A stretch of 64,000 nt of DNA from JANYJZ01 sp964523395 (GCA_964523395.1 CAZFXS010000010.1:1-64000), one strand, 5' to 3'; shown: positions 1 to 9,720, numbered from the stretch's first letter. The notes: generated by a model not told the origin, from the letters alone. A program made the numbers and translations.

Positions 1-2
1 AT

Positions 3-2471
3 ATTTCCATTTCGGGTCCTGCGTTTGACACCGCTGTGGTTTCACTTTCGGGGGATACGATTATTGTTGATATGGCGTACGTAACACCGGGGCTTCATGG
101 TAGTATTTCAATCGCAGATATGACTGCGCCGCTGCTTGGAGGTAATTCGGTATTCCGTTCACTGACGGCAGTCTACGGCGGGGAACCGGCGCAAATACTT
201 GTCCAGCCTACTGTTCAGGTGAAGCCTGTTGTGCCGATTGTTAATGTTCACATTAACAACTCCATTGGTGTGCAGGTGGCGCCATACGCGACGGGAAGTC
301 AGGTGAGCGTGACCGGCACGGTGACTGCGAATTTCAGCGGCACACAGACAAATGTATTTATCCAGGACGCAACGGCGGGCGTCAACCTGTTCAGCTTTAC
401 CCGCCCGATCGATTATCAGGTCGGTGACAGTGTTGTTTTGACAGGTGTCATTCAGCAATTCAGAGGTCTTCTGGAGATTACACCTGATTCATCGACTGTT
501 GTCAAGATTGCGACCGGCAGGCCGCTCCCGGAACCAATGCTGATGACCTGTGCCGACGTCAACAATACATTTCAACCGGATTACACTGAACCGAACGAGG
601 GACGTTTAATCCGCATCAACGCGGTTTCCTATAATTCCCTAACGTCGACAATAACGGATGCGACGGGCACAACGGATATTTTTATTCCCGTCTCATATCC
701 TCCCACGCCGTCGGTATTCGATGTGATAGGCATTCTCAAACAATTCAAACCGGGAACACCGGCTCCCGGACCTCCGTACACGGGTGATTACGAAATGTCC
801 CCGCGGACGCCTTCAGATATTATTGGTCACCCGGGACCGGTCATAACAGTTTCTCCACAGGAAGATAGTGTTCTCTCGGAAGCAGTTCGTATTTCCTGGA
901 AAACAGACGTTCTCTCCTCAAGCATTGTGTATTTCGGTATTACTGATGTCTATACTGATACTATTACGGTAACGACACCTTCTTCGACGCATGAAGTGTG
1001 GCTGACGGGATTAACTCCGGCTACAATTTATCATTATGCCGTTGGATCAGCGGATAGTAACGGCTTAACAGTTGTCGGTGATTTCTTGTTCAGTACCGCT
1101 TCACCCCCCGCGGCTACCGGCCAAATCAATGTGTACTTTAACAAGACGGTGAATACCTCCGTTTCTTCGGGTGAGAACGCGCTTGGAAACCAGGATCTTA
1201 CGTCGCGGATGATACAGCGTATCAACGCCGCGCGCTATACCATTGATGCTGCGCTCTATAACCTGAGCGGGTCGACCGGTGCCACAATAGCGTCTGCGCT
1301 TGTCGATGCGAAAAACCGCGGCGTGAAAATCAGGGTCATCGGTGAAGCAGATAATAATAACGCGCCATTTGGAACGTTATCATCGAATGGTATCCCCGTC
1401 ATCACCGATGAGTTCGACGTGTCTACCGGCGGAACGGAACTCATGCACAATAAATTTGTTGTCGTTGATTATAAGGGCGGTGCTCCTGAAAGCATCTGGG
1501 TATGGACCGGCTCCTGGAACCCGTCGGACCCCGGCACAAATAACGACCGGCAGAACGCTATTGAGATCCAGGATGTCGCTCTTGCCGGCGCTTACACTCT
1601 TGAGTTTGAAGAGATGTGGGGAAGTTCGACGCAATCCCCTAACCCCTCAAACACTCGTTTTGGTGCGAGAAAATTAAATAACACGCCGCACTTCTTTAAT
1701 ATAAACGGCGTACAAATTCAAAGTTATTTCAGTCCCAGTGACCGGACGACAATTCAAATCGGAAGAACGCTGTCAAAAGCGCAAACATCCCTGAGTGTTT
1801 GCATGTACACGTTTACCCGGAGTGAGCTTGCTGATACAATGATAGCTCAGAAAAACAGGGGAAAGAAAGTCCGTGTTGTTATGGATAACGGTTCAGACCT
1901 TGGGACGCAATATTCAAGGCTGCTTTCTGCAGGCGTGGATGTGCACCTGAAAGGATTTTCGGGCGGATTACTCCATCATAAATATGCCATTGTCGACGGG
2001 ACAGAAAATGGTGGAAACCAGTGGGTGATTACCGGTTCACACAACTGGTCGAGCAGTGCTGAGAACTCCAACGACGAAAATACGCTTATCATCCGCAGCA
2101 GCCGGATAGCAAATCTCTATCTGCAGGAATTTGCGGCACGATATGTGGAAGCAGGCGGTGCCGACCCGATTGTCCTGAGCGTGGAGGATGTTGGAGGAAC
2201 CCTTCCCGAAGAGTTTTCCTTGTCGCAAAATTATCCGAACCCATTTAATCCGCTGACCAATATCGAATTGCGGATTGCGAAGTCGGGATTTGTCAGCTTA
2301 ATTGTGTATGATCTGTTGGGAAGGGAAGTGGCAACATTAGTGAACGAAAATATGAACCCGGGAACATACAGCGTCAGCTGGAATTCGGGCAACTTGGCAA
2401 GCGGGGTGTATATGTATAAGCTTGATGCCTCTGGGTTTACTGATATGAAAAAGTTAATGGTGATCAAGTAA
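3..2471 (+). CDS. Secreted phospholipase D-like protein with T9SS sorting domain (5' partial)
   Basis: The frame is open to the left edge, so the N-terminus is missing; the GTG at 36 is probably internal. In order I read an OB-fold-like beta domain (about 260-800), a fibronectin III-like domain (about 830-1110), then two phospholipase D halves. Each half has an HxKxxxxD motif: HNKFVVVD at 1446 and HHKYAIVD at 1974, each followed by a TGSWN or TGSHN stretch, so the bilobal active site looks intact. The C-terminus carries SQNYPNPFNP and a beta-sandwich tail ending in basic residues, the type IX secretion sorting signal. It is probably exported to the cell surface or medium. The PLD fold also covers nucleases, so phospholipid versus nucleic acid as substrate cannot be decided here. 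Confidence 0.85.
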   Translation: MSISGPAFDTAVVSLSGDTIIVDMAYVTPGLHGSISIADMTAPLLGGNSVFRSLTAVYGGEPAQILVQPTVQVKPVVPIVNVHINNSIGVQVAPYATGSQVSVTGTVTANFSGTQTNVFIQDATAGVNLFSFTRPIDYQVGDSVVLTGVIQQFRGLLEITPDSSTVVKIATGRPLPEPMLMTCADVNNTFQPDYTEPNEGRLIRINAVSYNSLTSTITDATGTTDIFIPVSYPPTPSVFDVIGILKQFKPGTPAPGPPYTGDYEMSPRTPSDIIGHPGPVITVSPQEDSVLSEAVRISWKTDVLSSSIVYFGITDVYTDTITVTTPSSTHEVWLTGLTPATIYHYAVGSADSNGLTVVGDFLFSTASPPAATGQINVYFNKTVNTSVSSGENALGNQDLTSRMIQRINAARYTIDAALYNLSGSTGATIASALVDAKNRGVKIRVIGEADNNNAPFGTLSSNGIPVITDEFDVSTGGTELMHNKFVVVDYKGGAPESIWVWTGSWNPSDPGTNNDRQNAIEIQDVALAGAYTLEFEEMWGSSTQSPNPSNTRFGARKLNNTPHFFNINGVQIQSYFSPSDRTTIQIGRTLSKAQTSLSVCMYTFTRSELADTMIAQKNRGKKVRVVMDNGSDLGTQYSRLLSAGVDVHLKGFSGGLLHHKYAIVDGTENGGNQWVITGSHNWSSSAENSNDENTLIIRSSRIANLYLQEFAARYVEAGGADPIVLSVEDVGGTLPEEFSLSQNYPNPFNPLTNIELRIAKSGFVSLIVYDLLGREVATLVNENMNPGTYSVSWNSGNLASGVYMYKLDASGFTDMKKLMVIK

Positions 2472-2519
2472 AAGGATTTTCAAGCGAATCATATCGCTTA
2501 ATCATCAAAAGTATAAAAA

Positions 2520-3446
2520 ATGTTGCGAGGAACGATCCTGTTTTTGATGTTTTTAATGTTTTTAATGCTTGAATGCGGTACGGTATACTGTTCCGATAGT
2601 ACGTTTATCGATGTATTTCCATTGAAAAAAAAATTACATTACTCCTATGACTATTTTATTGAATATGGATGGATTGATATGTTAATTCCCATCGATGTTC
2701 ACGTTGATTCCGGAACGGTTGAGTATATAGTGCGTGATTCTTCTCGCCTTAATGACACTGTGGTAATTTGGAACATTGAAGAAAGAAGTAACCTTTTACA
2801 CAAAGTATGGTGGACTTCTGGTGATTCTACCTACTGGGCAAGCGATACAGTGCTATTTCCATTGTATGAGAGTACTATAGGATATCATTCACTTCAGACA
2901 AATAATATTACTTTAGGTTGGTCTTTTCTTAACTCCAATGCGCTACCAATTTATAGATATGCCACCAATGATACCGTTACGAGTTCAATTCAATGGTCTG
3001 AGGGGCCACCTTTCGGATCTTCTGGTGCTGACACAGTGTGGCAAAATGACATTTTTGGATTCTTTCAAAGAGTTTACCACGATCTTTCAAATTTTGGAAA
3101 TCATAGTTACAGCTATACTGATATTTCAGTTCGAGCAAGCAGAGGTCCGATTTTAGATGTAGGAGACGAAGCTATTCTGCCACTAGGTATAGAGTTATCT
3201 CAAAACTATCCTAACCCGTTTAATCCAATGACAACTATCGAATTACGCGTTGCGAAGTCGGGATTTGTCAGCTTAGTGGTATATGATCTGTTGGGAAGAG
3301 AAGTGGCAACGTTAGTGAATGAGAATATGAATCCCGGGACATACAACGTGAGCTGGAATGCCGGGAATCTGGCAAGCGGTGTGTATATTTATAAATTAAC
3401 AGGGCAGGGATTTACCGACAGCAAGAAACTGATGCTTATCCGGTAA
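2520..3446 (+). CDS. Secreted protein of unknown function with T9SS C-terminal sorting domain
   Basis: This 308-residue protein starts with a hydrophobic signal peptide (LFLMFLMFLMLECGTVYC region). The middle (about residues 25-220) is a low-GC, beta-rich stretch that I do not recognise. The last 80 residues hold SQNYPNPFNP and a type IX secretion sorting domain nearly identical to that of the preceding gene, at DNA as well as protein level. The cargo half is visibly more AT-rich than its neighbours. It follows the PLD-like gene by 48 bases on the same strand. Export by the T9SS is well supported; the function is unknown. Confidence 0.75.
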   Translation: MLRGTILFLMFLMFLMLECGTVYCSDSTFIDVFPLKKKLHYSYDYFIEYGWIDMLIPIDVHVDSGTVEYIVRDSSRLNDTVVIWNIEERSNLLHKVWWTSGDSTYWASDTVLFPLYESTIGYHSLQTNNITLGWSFLNSNALPIYRYATNDTVTSSIQWSEGPPFGSSGADTVWQNDIFGFFQRVYHDLSNFGNHSYSYTDISVRASRGPILDVGDEAILPLGIELSQNYPNPFNPMTTIELRVAKSGFVSLVVYDLLGREVATLVNENMNPGTYNVSWNAGNLASGVYIYKLTGQGFTDSKKLMLIR

Positions 3447-3452
3447 TTCGGG

Positions 3453-3483
3453 TTGACTTTTTTCTGAATTCCTGCTACTTTCG
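3453..3483 (+). promoter_or_regulatory. Promoter for the response regulator at 3510
   Basis: TTGACT at 3453-3458, a 17-base spacer, and TACTTTCG at 3476-3483. It fits the TTGnnn-N17-TAnnTTnG pattern seen at other sites in this window and lies 26 bases before the ATG. Confidence 0.6.
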
Positions 3484-3509
3484 TGGCAACGTATTGAATA
3501 TTTGAGGAT

Positions 3510-3890
3510 ATGACAGCAAAAAAACCGTTAATTCTGTATGTCGACGACGATCCCGAAGCTCTGAATATTTTAAAAGTCGGGCTCGAAGACCGTTCATTTA
3601 CCGTTATGACCGCGCTGAGTGCGAAAGACGCGTATGATATTCTGAAACAATACACGCCGGACGCCATTATTGCCGACCTGCGCATGCAGCCGGTGAACGG
3701 ATTCGATTTATATCAGGAGCTGAAAAAATCTCCGGCATACTCACGCGTGCCCTTTATCTTTTTGACGGCTATTGATGATCAGATTGCTCGGAATTACGGG
3801 AACAGACTGGGGGTAGATGCATACATTACGAAGCCGATCGATATTGATGTCCTTGAAACAGAGTTAAAACATCAATTGTCGAAAAATTAG
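3510..3890 (+). CDS. Single-domain response regulator (CheY-like receiver)
   Basis: The 126 residues form one receiver domain and nothing else. The acidic pocket is VDDD at residues 11-14, the phospho-acceptor is Asp56 in IIADLRM, the switch Thr is Thr86 and the conserved Lys is Lys108 in TKPID. With no output domain it should work by protein-protein contact or as a phosphorelay intermediate. No kinase is adjacent; sensor kinases at 27.5 and 34.7 kb are possible but unproven partners. It has its own promoter. Confidence 0.9.
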   Translation: MTAKKPLILYVDDDPEALNILKVGLEDRSFTVMTALSAKDAYDILKQYTPDAIIADLRMQPVNGFDLYQELKKSPAYSRVPFIFLTAIDDQIARNYGNRLGVDAYITKPIDIDVLETELKHQLSKN

Positions 3891-3913
3891 TCAATGATTT
3901 CCTGTAAGAGTTT

Positions 3914-5062
3914 GTGACCTCTTCGGCTCCTGTTCAGCAATCCCGCTTTCACTTTGTTGACCTCCTGCGCGGATGGGCAGTCCTGGTCATGATCGAAACG
4001 CATGTCGTTAACGCGCTCATCCTTCCTTCCATTAAAGACGAACAGCTGTTCAAAGTTCTCACATTCTTCAACGGGCTGGTTGCGCCGTCGTTTTTGTTCT
4101 GCGCCGGGTTCGGGTTTGCCATTTCGTTCAACAGGAAGTGGAATGATTTTATCACGTTTCAGCCTGCGCTCTGGCGCTACCTTAAGCGGCTTGGATTTAT
4201 TTTATTCATCGCGTATTCTCTTCACATCCCTTTTTTCTCTCTGCGTCAAATGATGGCTCTGCAGGAAGAATCTTCCTGGATGATATTCTTTCAGGCGGAT
4301 ATTCTTCATGTTATTTCATTGACAATGATTGCGTTGGTTGTGCTGGCGCTTATCCTGAGGAACGAGAAAACATTTATCTTGACCATTGCCGTTATCGGGG
4401 CCATTGTCGTATTTATTTCCCCAATCATCAGGGCGATGGATCATACACAACTTCCTATCTGGTTTCGCCCGTACCTGAGTCTGCAGTTTAAATCGCAGTT
4501 TCCCTTGTTTCCCTGGTCGGCGTTTCTGATTGGCGGCGTTATCGTGGGGTATGCGTTTCTACAGGCAAGAAAAAACGACAGGGAGCGTACGCTGGTCAAC
4601 AGGTTGCTTGCGCTCTCGGTTGCCGGCGCCGGCATCGCCATGCTTTTTGAGTATCTTCCCTGGTCAGTGTATCCCGATCATAACTTCTGGAATGCCAGCC
4701 CGGAGTTCTTTGCTGTCCGCCTTGCGGTGGTGATGGTGTTCTGTATCCTTCTCTGGCACTATGCGGAAAAAAAGGAAGATGCCAAGCACTCGTTGCTGAC
4801 GATGTTCGGACAGGAATCCCTGCTAGTTTATGTTGCCCATCTGCTTATTGTGTACGGATACACGTTTGAATGGAGTTTCATCCGGTTGTTTGATCACACA
4901 TTAAACTATTGGCAATGTTTTGGCTTGACAGCGCTTCTCACCGGCACGATGTACCTGCTCGCGTACGGATGGCGTGAATTAAAATTGAAAAATATGAAAG
5001 TGGCGAAGCTGGTGCAATACGGTGTTATTTTTGGAACGGCACTCTACTTTGTGGTACAATAG
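3914..5062 (+). CDS. DUF1624/heparan-acetyltransferase-like multipass membrane protein
   Basis: A 382-residue membrane protein with about ten hydrophobic segments. The N-terminus RFHFVDLLRGWAVLVMIETH matches the start of the DUF1624 / HGSNAT-catalytic (acyltransferase-3-like) family, in which the early Asp-x-x-Arg-Gly and the following His mark the acyl-transfer region. It starts at GTG 3914, 24 bases after the response regulator, so the two may be cotranscribed. It probably transfers an acyl group to an envelope sugar, but the substrate cannot be read from sequence. It converges on surE with only 8 bases between stops and no obvious terminator. Confidence 0.7.
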   Translation: MTSSAPVQQSRFHFVDLLRGWAVLVMIETHVVNALILPSIKDEQLFKVLTFFNGLVAPSFLFCAGFGFAISFNRKWNDFITFQPALWRYLKRLGFILFIAYSLHIPFFSLRQMMALQEESSWMIFFQADILHVISLTMIALVVLALILRNEKTFILTIAVIGAIVVFISPIIRAMDHTQLPIWFRPYLSLQFKSQFPLFPWSAFLIGGVIVGYAFLQARKNDRERTLVNRLLALSVAGAGIAMLFEYLPWSVYPDHNFWNASPEFFAVRLAVVMVFCILLWHYAEKKEDAKHSLLTMFGQESLLVYVAHLLIVYGYTFEWSFIRLFDHTLNYWQCFGLTALLTGTMYLLAYGWRELKLKNMKVAKLVQYGVIFGTALYFVVQ

Positions 5063-5070
5063 GAGGGGGG

Positions 5071-5859
5071 TTAGACAAGGTGATCAAATTTCCACTTGTT
5101 CATCTTTTCAAGCATGACGTAATCAGTAAGGTCATAATGAATCGGTGTTACGGAAATATAATTATTTCGTACCGCTATTTCGTCGGTGTCCTCCGCGTGA
5201 TCGATCACTTCTAATTTTCCCATCAGCCAGTAATACTCTTTGTTGTTCGGGTCGAGCCTCACATCAAATGTGTCATCCCATCTGGTTTTGCCCTGACGCG
5301 TAACCCTCACGCCCCTGATATCTTTGCCTTTCACTGAAGGTACGTTGACATTGAGCAATGTCGCTTTTGGTAATCCTTTCTTAAGAATAAACGATGCGAG
5401 CTTCCTTGAAAATTTTGCGGCTTCGCGGAAGTCCGGGTTTCCATACGTTGTCAGCGATACAGCGATAGAGGGAATTCCAAGGACTGTTCCTTCCGTAGCA
5501 GCCGAAACCGTACCTGAATAAATAATATTGATGGCGGTATTGGAACCATGGTTAACGCCGGAGACAACAATATCAGGCTTTTGAGGAAGGAGAGAGCTGA
5601 TAGCCAGTTTGACGCAATCCGCGGGGGTTCCTTCAACTGCGTAGCCAAAAAATTTCCCATTCTTGGTAAACTTACTGACACGGAGTGGGTAATTCATGGT
5701 AATCGCGTGCCCCACTGCGCTCCGCTGCTTATCAGGGGCAACAACGGTTACTGAACCCAGTTTCTTTAATTCGTTTGCTAGGGCGTAAATGCCCGGAGCA
5801 TCGATGCCGTCATCATTGGAAACTAATATTCGGGGTTTTCGTCTTCCTGGGAAAGCCAT
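5071..5859 (-). CDS. surE: 5'/3'-nucleotidase SurE
   Basis: SurE removes phosphate from nucleoside monophosphates in a metal-dependent reaction. The N-terminal ILVSNDDGIDAPGI (residues 11-24) carries the metal-binding Asp16-Asp17 pair, QRSAVGHAIT supplies the conserved Ser, and SGVNHGSNTAINIIYSGT is the family signature. At 262 residues it has normal length. The start ATG lies 6 bases after the panB stop with an AAGG ribosome site. It is the last gene of the uppS-to-surE envelope operon. Confidence 0.95.
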   Translation of the reverse strand: MAFPGRRKPRILVSNDDGIDAPGIYALANELKKLGSVTVVAPDKQRSAVGHAITMNYPLRVSKFTKNGKFFGYAVEGTPADCVKLAISSLLPQKPDIVVSGVNHGSNTAINIIYSGTVSAATEGTVLGIPSIAVSLTTYGNPDFREAAKFSRKLASFILKKGLPKATLLNVNVPSVKGKDIRGVRVTRQGKTRWDDTFDVRLDPNNKEYYWLMGKLEVIDHAEDTDEIAVRNNYISVTPIHYDLTDYVMLEKMNKWKFDHLV

Positions 5860-5865
5860 GGTGCC

Positions 5866-6693
5866 TTAATAGCTTTCCTTTTTCTGGGGAAAGTTTTTTC
5901 CTTTAACATCTGAAATGTACTGGAGGAACGCGCCGCGCATGTTTTCGGCAAGCTCCGAATATCTTCGGACAAACCGCGGCTGGAATTCTTCGGTAAGGCC
6001 AAGCATGTCATACACGACCAGCACCTGTCCGTCGCAGTGCGGCCCCGCGCCGATGCCGATGGTGGGAATGGAAACTGATTCGGTTACCTTTTTGGCAAGT
6101 GCCGATGGAATTTTTTCAAGCACAAGGGCGAATGCGCCTGCCTTTGCCAGTACTTTTGCGTCGTTCAGCAATTCATCGGCTTCGCTTTTTGACTGGGCGC
6201 GGACTTCGTACGTCCCGAATTTATTAATCGCCTGCGGTGTAAGCCCCAGGTGTCCCATAACCGGAATGCCGATTTTTACAAGATGACTGACGATCTCGGC
6301 GATGTACGCTCCGCCTTCGAGTTTAACAGCGCCGACCCCGACTTCCTTCATAATCCTTCCGGCATTGCGCACAGCATCGTCGATGCTGGTCTGAAACGAC
6401 ATGAACGGCATGTCCACAACTATCAATGCGTTCTTTACTGCGCGCTTTACAGCCTTCGCGTGATAAATCATGTCATCGACGGTGACCGGCAGTGTTGTTT
6501 CATACCCATGGACGACATTGCCAAGCGAATCGCCGACAAGTATAATGTCGATACCAACCTGGTCGAGATATTTTGCAACCAGGTAATCATAAGCGGTCAA
6601 CATTGCGATCTTTTCGCCCGATTGTTTCATGGTCATCACGGTCTTGGTCGTGACGACGCGCGGTTTCGGTGAAGATTTCTGCTTGGTTTTCAT
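5866..6693 (-). CDS. panB: 3-methyl-2-oxobutanoate hydroxymethyltransferase PanB
   Basis: PanB makes ketopantoate from alpha-ketoisovalerate and methylene-tetrahydrofolate, the first committed step of pantothenate and CoA synthesis. The 275 residues contain [17 protein letters not shown], the metal-site [26 protein letters not shown], and [12 protein letters not shown], all typical of the TIM-barrel family. It sits between the lipM-like gene and surE in the envelope operon. No panC or panD is in the window. The first 15 residues are Lys-rich and variable. Confidence 0.95.
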   Translation of the reverse strand: MKTKQKSSPKPRVVTTKTVMTMKQSGEKIAMLTAYDYLVAKYLDQVGIDIILVGDSLGNVVHGYETTLPVTVDDMIYHAKAVKRAVKNALIVVDMPFMSFQTSIDDAVRNAGRIMKEVGVGAVKLEGGAYIAEIVSHLVKIGIPVMGHLGLTPQAINKFGTYEVRAQSKSEADELLNDAKVLAKAGAFALVLEKIPSALAKKVTESVSIPTIGIGAGPHCDGQVLVVYDMLGLTEEFQPRFVRRYSELAENMRGAFLQYISDVKGKNFPQKKESY

Positions 6694-6715
6694 ATTGGCA
6701 TCAGAATAAAAATAA

Positions 6716-7474
6716 TTATCTGGTAATAAGTTCTTCTGTTAACACGGAGTGTTCAGCGAAAGTGATGTTTCCCTTTACTTCAAAACCGCGGCGAAGATGA
6801 TGAACTATTTCTTCGTAGGAGACGGGATGCTGTATGATGGTCTCAATTTCGATTGTGCGCGTCTCCAGGTCAAAATCCAATGTCTCTTTCGTATCGTTTA
6901 CGTGGGGTGCAAGAAATTCGGTTATCCTTTTGTGGTCACTTCCCAGAAGTACCGAACCATGCTGAAGCAGGACATTTCCTATTTTTCGCTGTGCGCTTCC
7001 GACAAGCTTTTTGCCATTGAACTGGATCTCGGACTTAGCAGTGCTTGAGAAACATGGGATAGATGAAGCATCCTTGTATAAAGTTCTCAAATCGCTCCCG
7101 CTATCACTAAGAGTAGCGTTTACACCGAAGTAATGAAGGCCTTCGAGAAGACATTCATTGATAAACCTGTACACTTCACGCGGCTTCAGACCATCTATTG
7201 TTGTAACGACAGAATAGGTAACTTCATGTGCGTGAAAAATAGCTTTTCCTCCCGTTGGCCTTCGGACAATATCAAACCCTCTTTGCTGGAGCTTTGGGAG
7301 ATCAAAGTCAGTAATATCTTGATGGTAACCGATAGAAATAGCAGGCGGTTGCCATCCATAAAAGCGAAGAGTGGGAGGGATAGCTCCTTCGTTTAACTGC
7401 CGTACAAGGAGTTGATCAAACTCCATGTTGAATTCGCCTGTGTGATACCCCGTATCCAGAAACTGCCAGGTCAC
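6716..7474 (-). CDS. Lipoate/octanoate transferase family protein (LipM-like)
   Basis: A 252-residue member of the biotin/lipoate A/B ligase family with [18 protein letters not shown] (71-88) and the Lys157 site in [12 protein letters not shown]. Cys141 in [12 protein letters not shown] lies where LipM octanoyltransferases hold their catalytic Cys, and the protein lacks the C-terminal accessory domain of full LplA ligases. I therefore favour octanoyl-ACP:protein transferase over lipoate ligase. The GTG start overlaps the lpxA stop by 4 bases, so translation is likely coupled. Assays would be needed to separate LipM from a short LplA. Confidence 0.75.
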   Translation of the reverse strand: MTWQFLDTGYHTGEFNMEFDQLLVRQLNEGAIPPTLRFYGWQPPAISIGYHQDITDFDLPKLQQRGFDIVRRPTGGKAIFHAHEVTYSVVTTIDGLKPREVYRFINECLLEGLHYFGVNATLSDSGSDLRTLYKDASSIPCFSSTAKSEIQFNGKKLVGSAQRKIGNVLLQHGSVLLGSDHKRITEFLAPHVNDTKETLDFDLETRTIEIETIIQHPVSYEEIVHHLRRGFEVKGNITFAEHSVLTEELITR

Positions 7475-8253
7475 TTACGGCTCCAGATAATGCCGCGTTT
7501 GCTTTTTTCGATGAACTCCACGACCTGGCGCACTTCATCGATCATCGGTGCTTCATCTTTGATCTTCTGGAGCGCCTGCGAAACGTTCATCTGCGAATGA
7601 TATATATGGTTGAAAGCTTTTTGCAGTGCATCGAGTGTTTGCGATGAAAAATTCCGGCGTTTTAACCCGACAATGTTGAGTCCCTGGAATGACAGCGGCT
7701 CCTGTCCTGCAAGAATATAGGGTGGAACATCCTTCGGAACGCGGAATCCGCCGCCGATCATCGCATGCCTGCCGACATGGACAAACTGGTGTATCGGCAC
7801 AAGCCCGCCAATGACAACATAATCTTCAATCACCACATGTCCCGCCATGTTTACTGAATTCGCCAGGATGACATGATTGCCGACGGCGCAATCGTGGGCG
7901 ATGTGGGCGTACGACATGATGAAGCAATGGTTGCCGACAGTAGTTTTGCCGCGATCTGAAGTGCCGCGGTTCAGTGTCGCGTATTCACGCACGGTAGTAT
8001 GGTCGCCGATTTCCAGCGTCGTTGCTTCGCCGCGGAATTTTAGATCCTGCGGCACCGTGCCAACGACAGCCCCGTGATGGATGCGGCATTCTTTCCCGAT
8101 TCGGGTGCCGTTGGCAATAAGCGTGTGAGAACCGATTGTGGTTCCGCTGCCGATGACAACGTCATCTTCAACAATGGCAAACGGACCGACACTGACATTT
8201 TCACCTAACTGAGCTTTGGGAGAAATAACTGCGTGAGAATCAATTGTGGGCAT
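7471..8253 (-). CDS. lpxA: Acyl-ACP--UDP-N-acetylglucosamine O-acyltransferase LpxA
   Basis: First enzyme of lipid A synthesis. Residues 1-180 are hexapeptide repeats of a left-handed beta-helix, with AHIAHDCAVGNHVILAN holding the catalytic His region, followed by the C-terminal helical domain. It is 260 residues, close to the E. coli length. It lies just downstream of lpxC/fabZ and lpxD, the usual gene set. Its stop overlaps the start of the lipM-like gene. Confidence 0.96.
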   Translation of the reverse strand: MPTIDSHAVISPKAQLGENVSVGPFAIVEDDVVIGSGTTIGSHTLIANGTRIGKECRIHHGAVVGTVPQDLKFRGEATTLEIGDHTTVREYATLNRGTSDRGKTTVGNHCFIMSYAHIAHDCAVGNHVILANSVNMAGHVVIEDYVVIGGLVPIHQFVHVGRHAMIGGGFRVPKDVPPYILAGQEPLSFQGLNIVGLKRRNFSSQTLDALQKAFNHIYHSQMNVSQALQKIKDEAPMIDEVRQVVEFIEKSKRGIIWSRK

Positions 8254-8291
8254 AGGATCTGGTAATAAATGTGTGAAGCGGTATCAATGAT

Positions 8292-9713
8292 TCAGTTTGT
8301 TTTCTTTCCATTTTCTGTTCTGTCGACGATAGCTGCACTCAGGTCCGCTTCCGCGGCAAGTTCTCCGTTAACAAAAGCTTTTGCGTTCATCTGCGCAAGC
8401 CGTGAACGTCGGTTTTGCATGGTGACTTCCATGATGAGCTGATCTCCGGGGATCACCTGTTTTCTGAATTTCGCGTTGTTAATGCTGGTAAACATGGCAA
8501 GCTTGCCGTCAGGATTTTCCACGCCGTTAAGCAACAATACACCGCCAGTTTGTGCCATTGCTTCGATAATCAGAACGCCGGGCATCACCGGCTTCCCGGG
8601 GAAGTGGCCTTCGAAGAACCATTCATTCAGCGTCACATTTTTAACACCGACAATTTTTTCGTCAATCTTGAAGTCTATAATCTTGTCAACCAGTAAAAAA
8701 GGATAACGATGGGGAAGAATGTTTTGCAGTGCGTTGATGTCAAAAACAATTCCCTCTTTTTTCTCGTACTGGTATTTTTTTACTAACGATTGCTGCTGAT
8801 ACAGTTTTCTGATTTTTTTTGCGAACTCAACATTGCTTGCGTGTCCGGGCCGTGCGGCAAGAATCTGGGCTTTAAATGGTACACCGATAAGCGCAAGGTC
8901 TCCCATCAGATCAAGAAGCTTGTGCCGTGCGGGCTCATTCTTATATCGGAGCTCCTTGTTGTTCAGCATGCCGTTTTTGCCCATAATGACGGCATCACTG
9001 ATGCCGAGCTTTTTTGAAATTCTCCGCACTTCATCTTCCGGAAGGTCCTGATCGACAATCACAATGGCGTTATCGAGGTTTCCGCCTTTGATTAACCCGC
9101 GGGAGTGAAGCATCTCTACTTCATGCAGGAAACAAAATGTACGCGCGGAGGAAAATTCAGAGATAAATTCCTTTTCAAGATTAAATAAACCGGTATGCTG
9201 GCTTCCGAGAACCGGGTTCTGATAATCGATCATGACGGTGAACCGGTAGTCATCGGTGGGGAGCGCAACGATATCTACGCCAAGTTTTTCATCAATGTAT
9301 CGTACCGTTTGGTCGATAATCAGATAGTCTTTTGGTGCATCCTGTGCGACGATTGTGGCTTGTAAGAGCGCATCGACAAACGGCTTTGCACTCCCATCGC
9401 AAATCGGTGGTTCGATATTGTTGAGTTCAATGATGATATTGTCGACTTGCAAACCGACGATGGCGGCAAGAACATGTTCAACGGTGTGGATTTTTGCTTC
9501 ACCGAGGCATAAGGTTGTTCCGCGGGCGACTTCAACGACGAGGTCGACTATTGCCGGAACTTCTGGCTGTCCCGGAAGGTCAACCCGTTTGAACTTGATT
9601 CCATAATGTTCCGGGGCAGGACGAAATACCATCGTTGTGTTGACGCCGGTATGAAGTCCGACACCGGAAAGTGTCACAGGTTCTTTTATTGTATGTTGTT
9701 TCTCAAGCATCAA
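8292..9713 (-). CDS. lpxC/fabZ: Bifunctional UDP-3-O-acyl-N-acetylglucosamine deacetylase / 3-hydroxyacyl-ACP dehydratase (LpxC-FabZ fusion)
   Basis: Residues 1-310 are LpxC, the zinc deacetylase that commits to lipid A. The zinc ligands are visible as His80 in HTVEH, and His264 and Asp268 in ARHKLLDLMGD, with catalytic His291 in RPGHASN. Residues 325-473 are FabZ, with LPHRYPFLLVD, catalytic His370 in EGHFPGKPVMPG and Glu384 in IIEAMAQTGG. Such fusions are a known trait of the Bacteroidetes/Chlorobi lineage. One polypeptide would control the 3-hydroxyacyl-ACP pool at the branch between phospholipid and lipid A. Confidence 0.97.
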   Translation of the reverse strand: MMLEKQHTIKEPVTLSGVGLHTGVNTTMVFRPAPEHYGIKFKRVDLPGQPEVPAIVDLVVEVARGTTLCLGEAKIHTVEHVLAAIVGLQVDNIIIELNNIEPPICDGSAKPFVDALLQATIVAQDAPKDYLIIDQTVRYIDEKLGVDIVALPTDDYRFTVMIDYQNPVLGSQHTGLFNLEKEFISEFSSARTFCFLHEVEMLHSRGLIKGGNLDNAIVIVDQDLPEDEVRRISKKLGISDAVIMGKNGMLNNKELRYKNEPARHKLLDLMGDLALIGVPFKAQILAARPGHASNVEFAKKIRKLYQQQSLVKKYQYEKKEGIVFDINALQNILPHRYPFLLVDKIIDFKIDEKIVGVKNVTLNEWFFEGHFPGKPVMPGVLIIEAMAQTGGVLLLNGVENPDGKLAMFTSINNAKFRKQVIPGDQLIMEVTMQNRRSRLAQMNAKAFVNGELAAEADLSAAIVDRTENGKKTN

Positions 9714-9720
9714 AATCCTT

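Noticed and set aside
2482..2499. Hairpin AAGCGA/TCGCTT after the PLD-like gene as terminator
   Set aside because: The stem is only six pairs and no T run follows.
6250..6672. 140-residue plus-strand frame opposite panB
   Set aside because: It is fully antisense to a well-conserved gene and has no recognisable fold or start signal.
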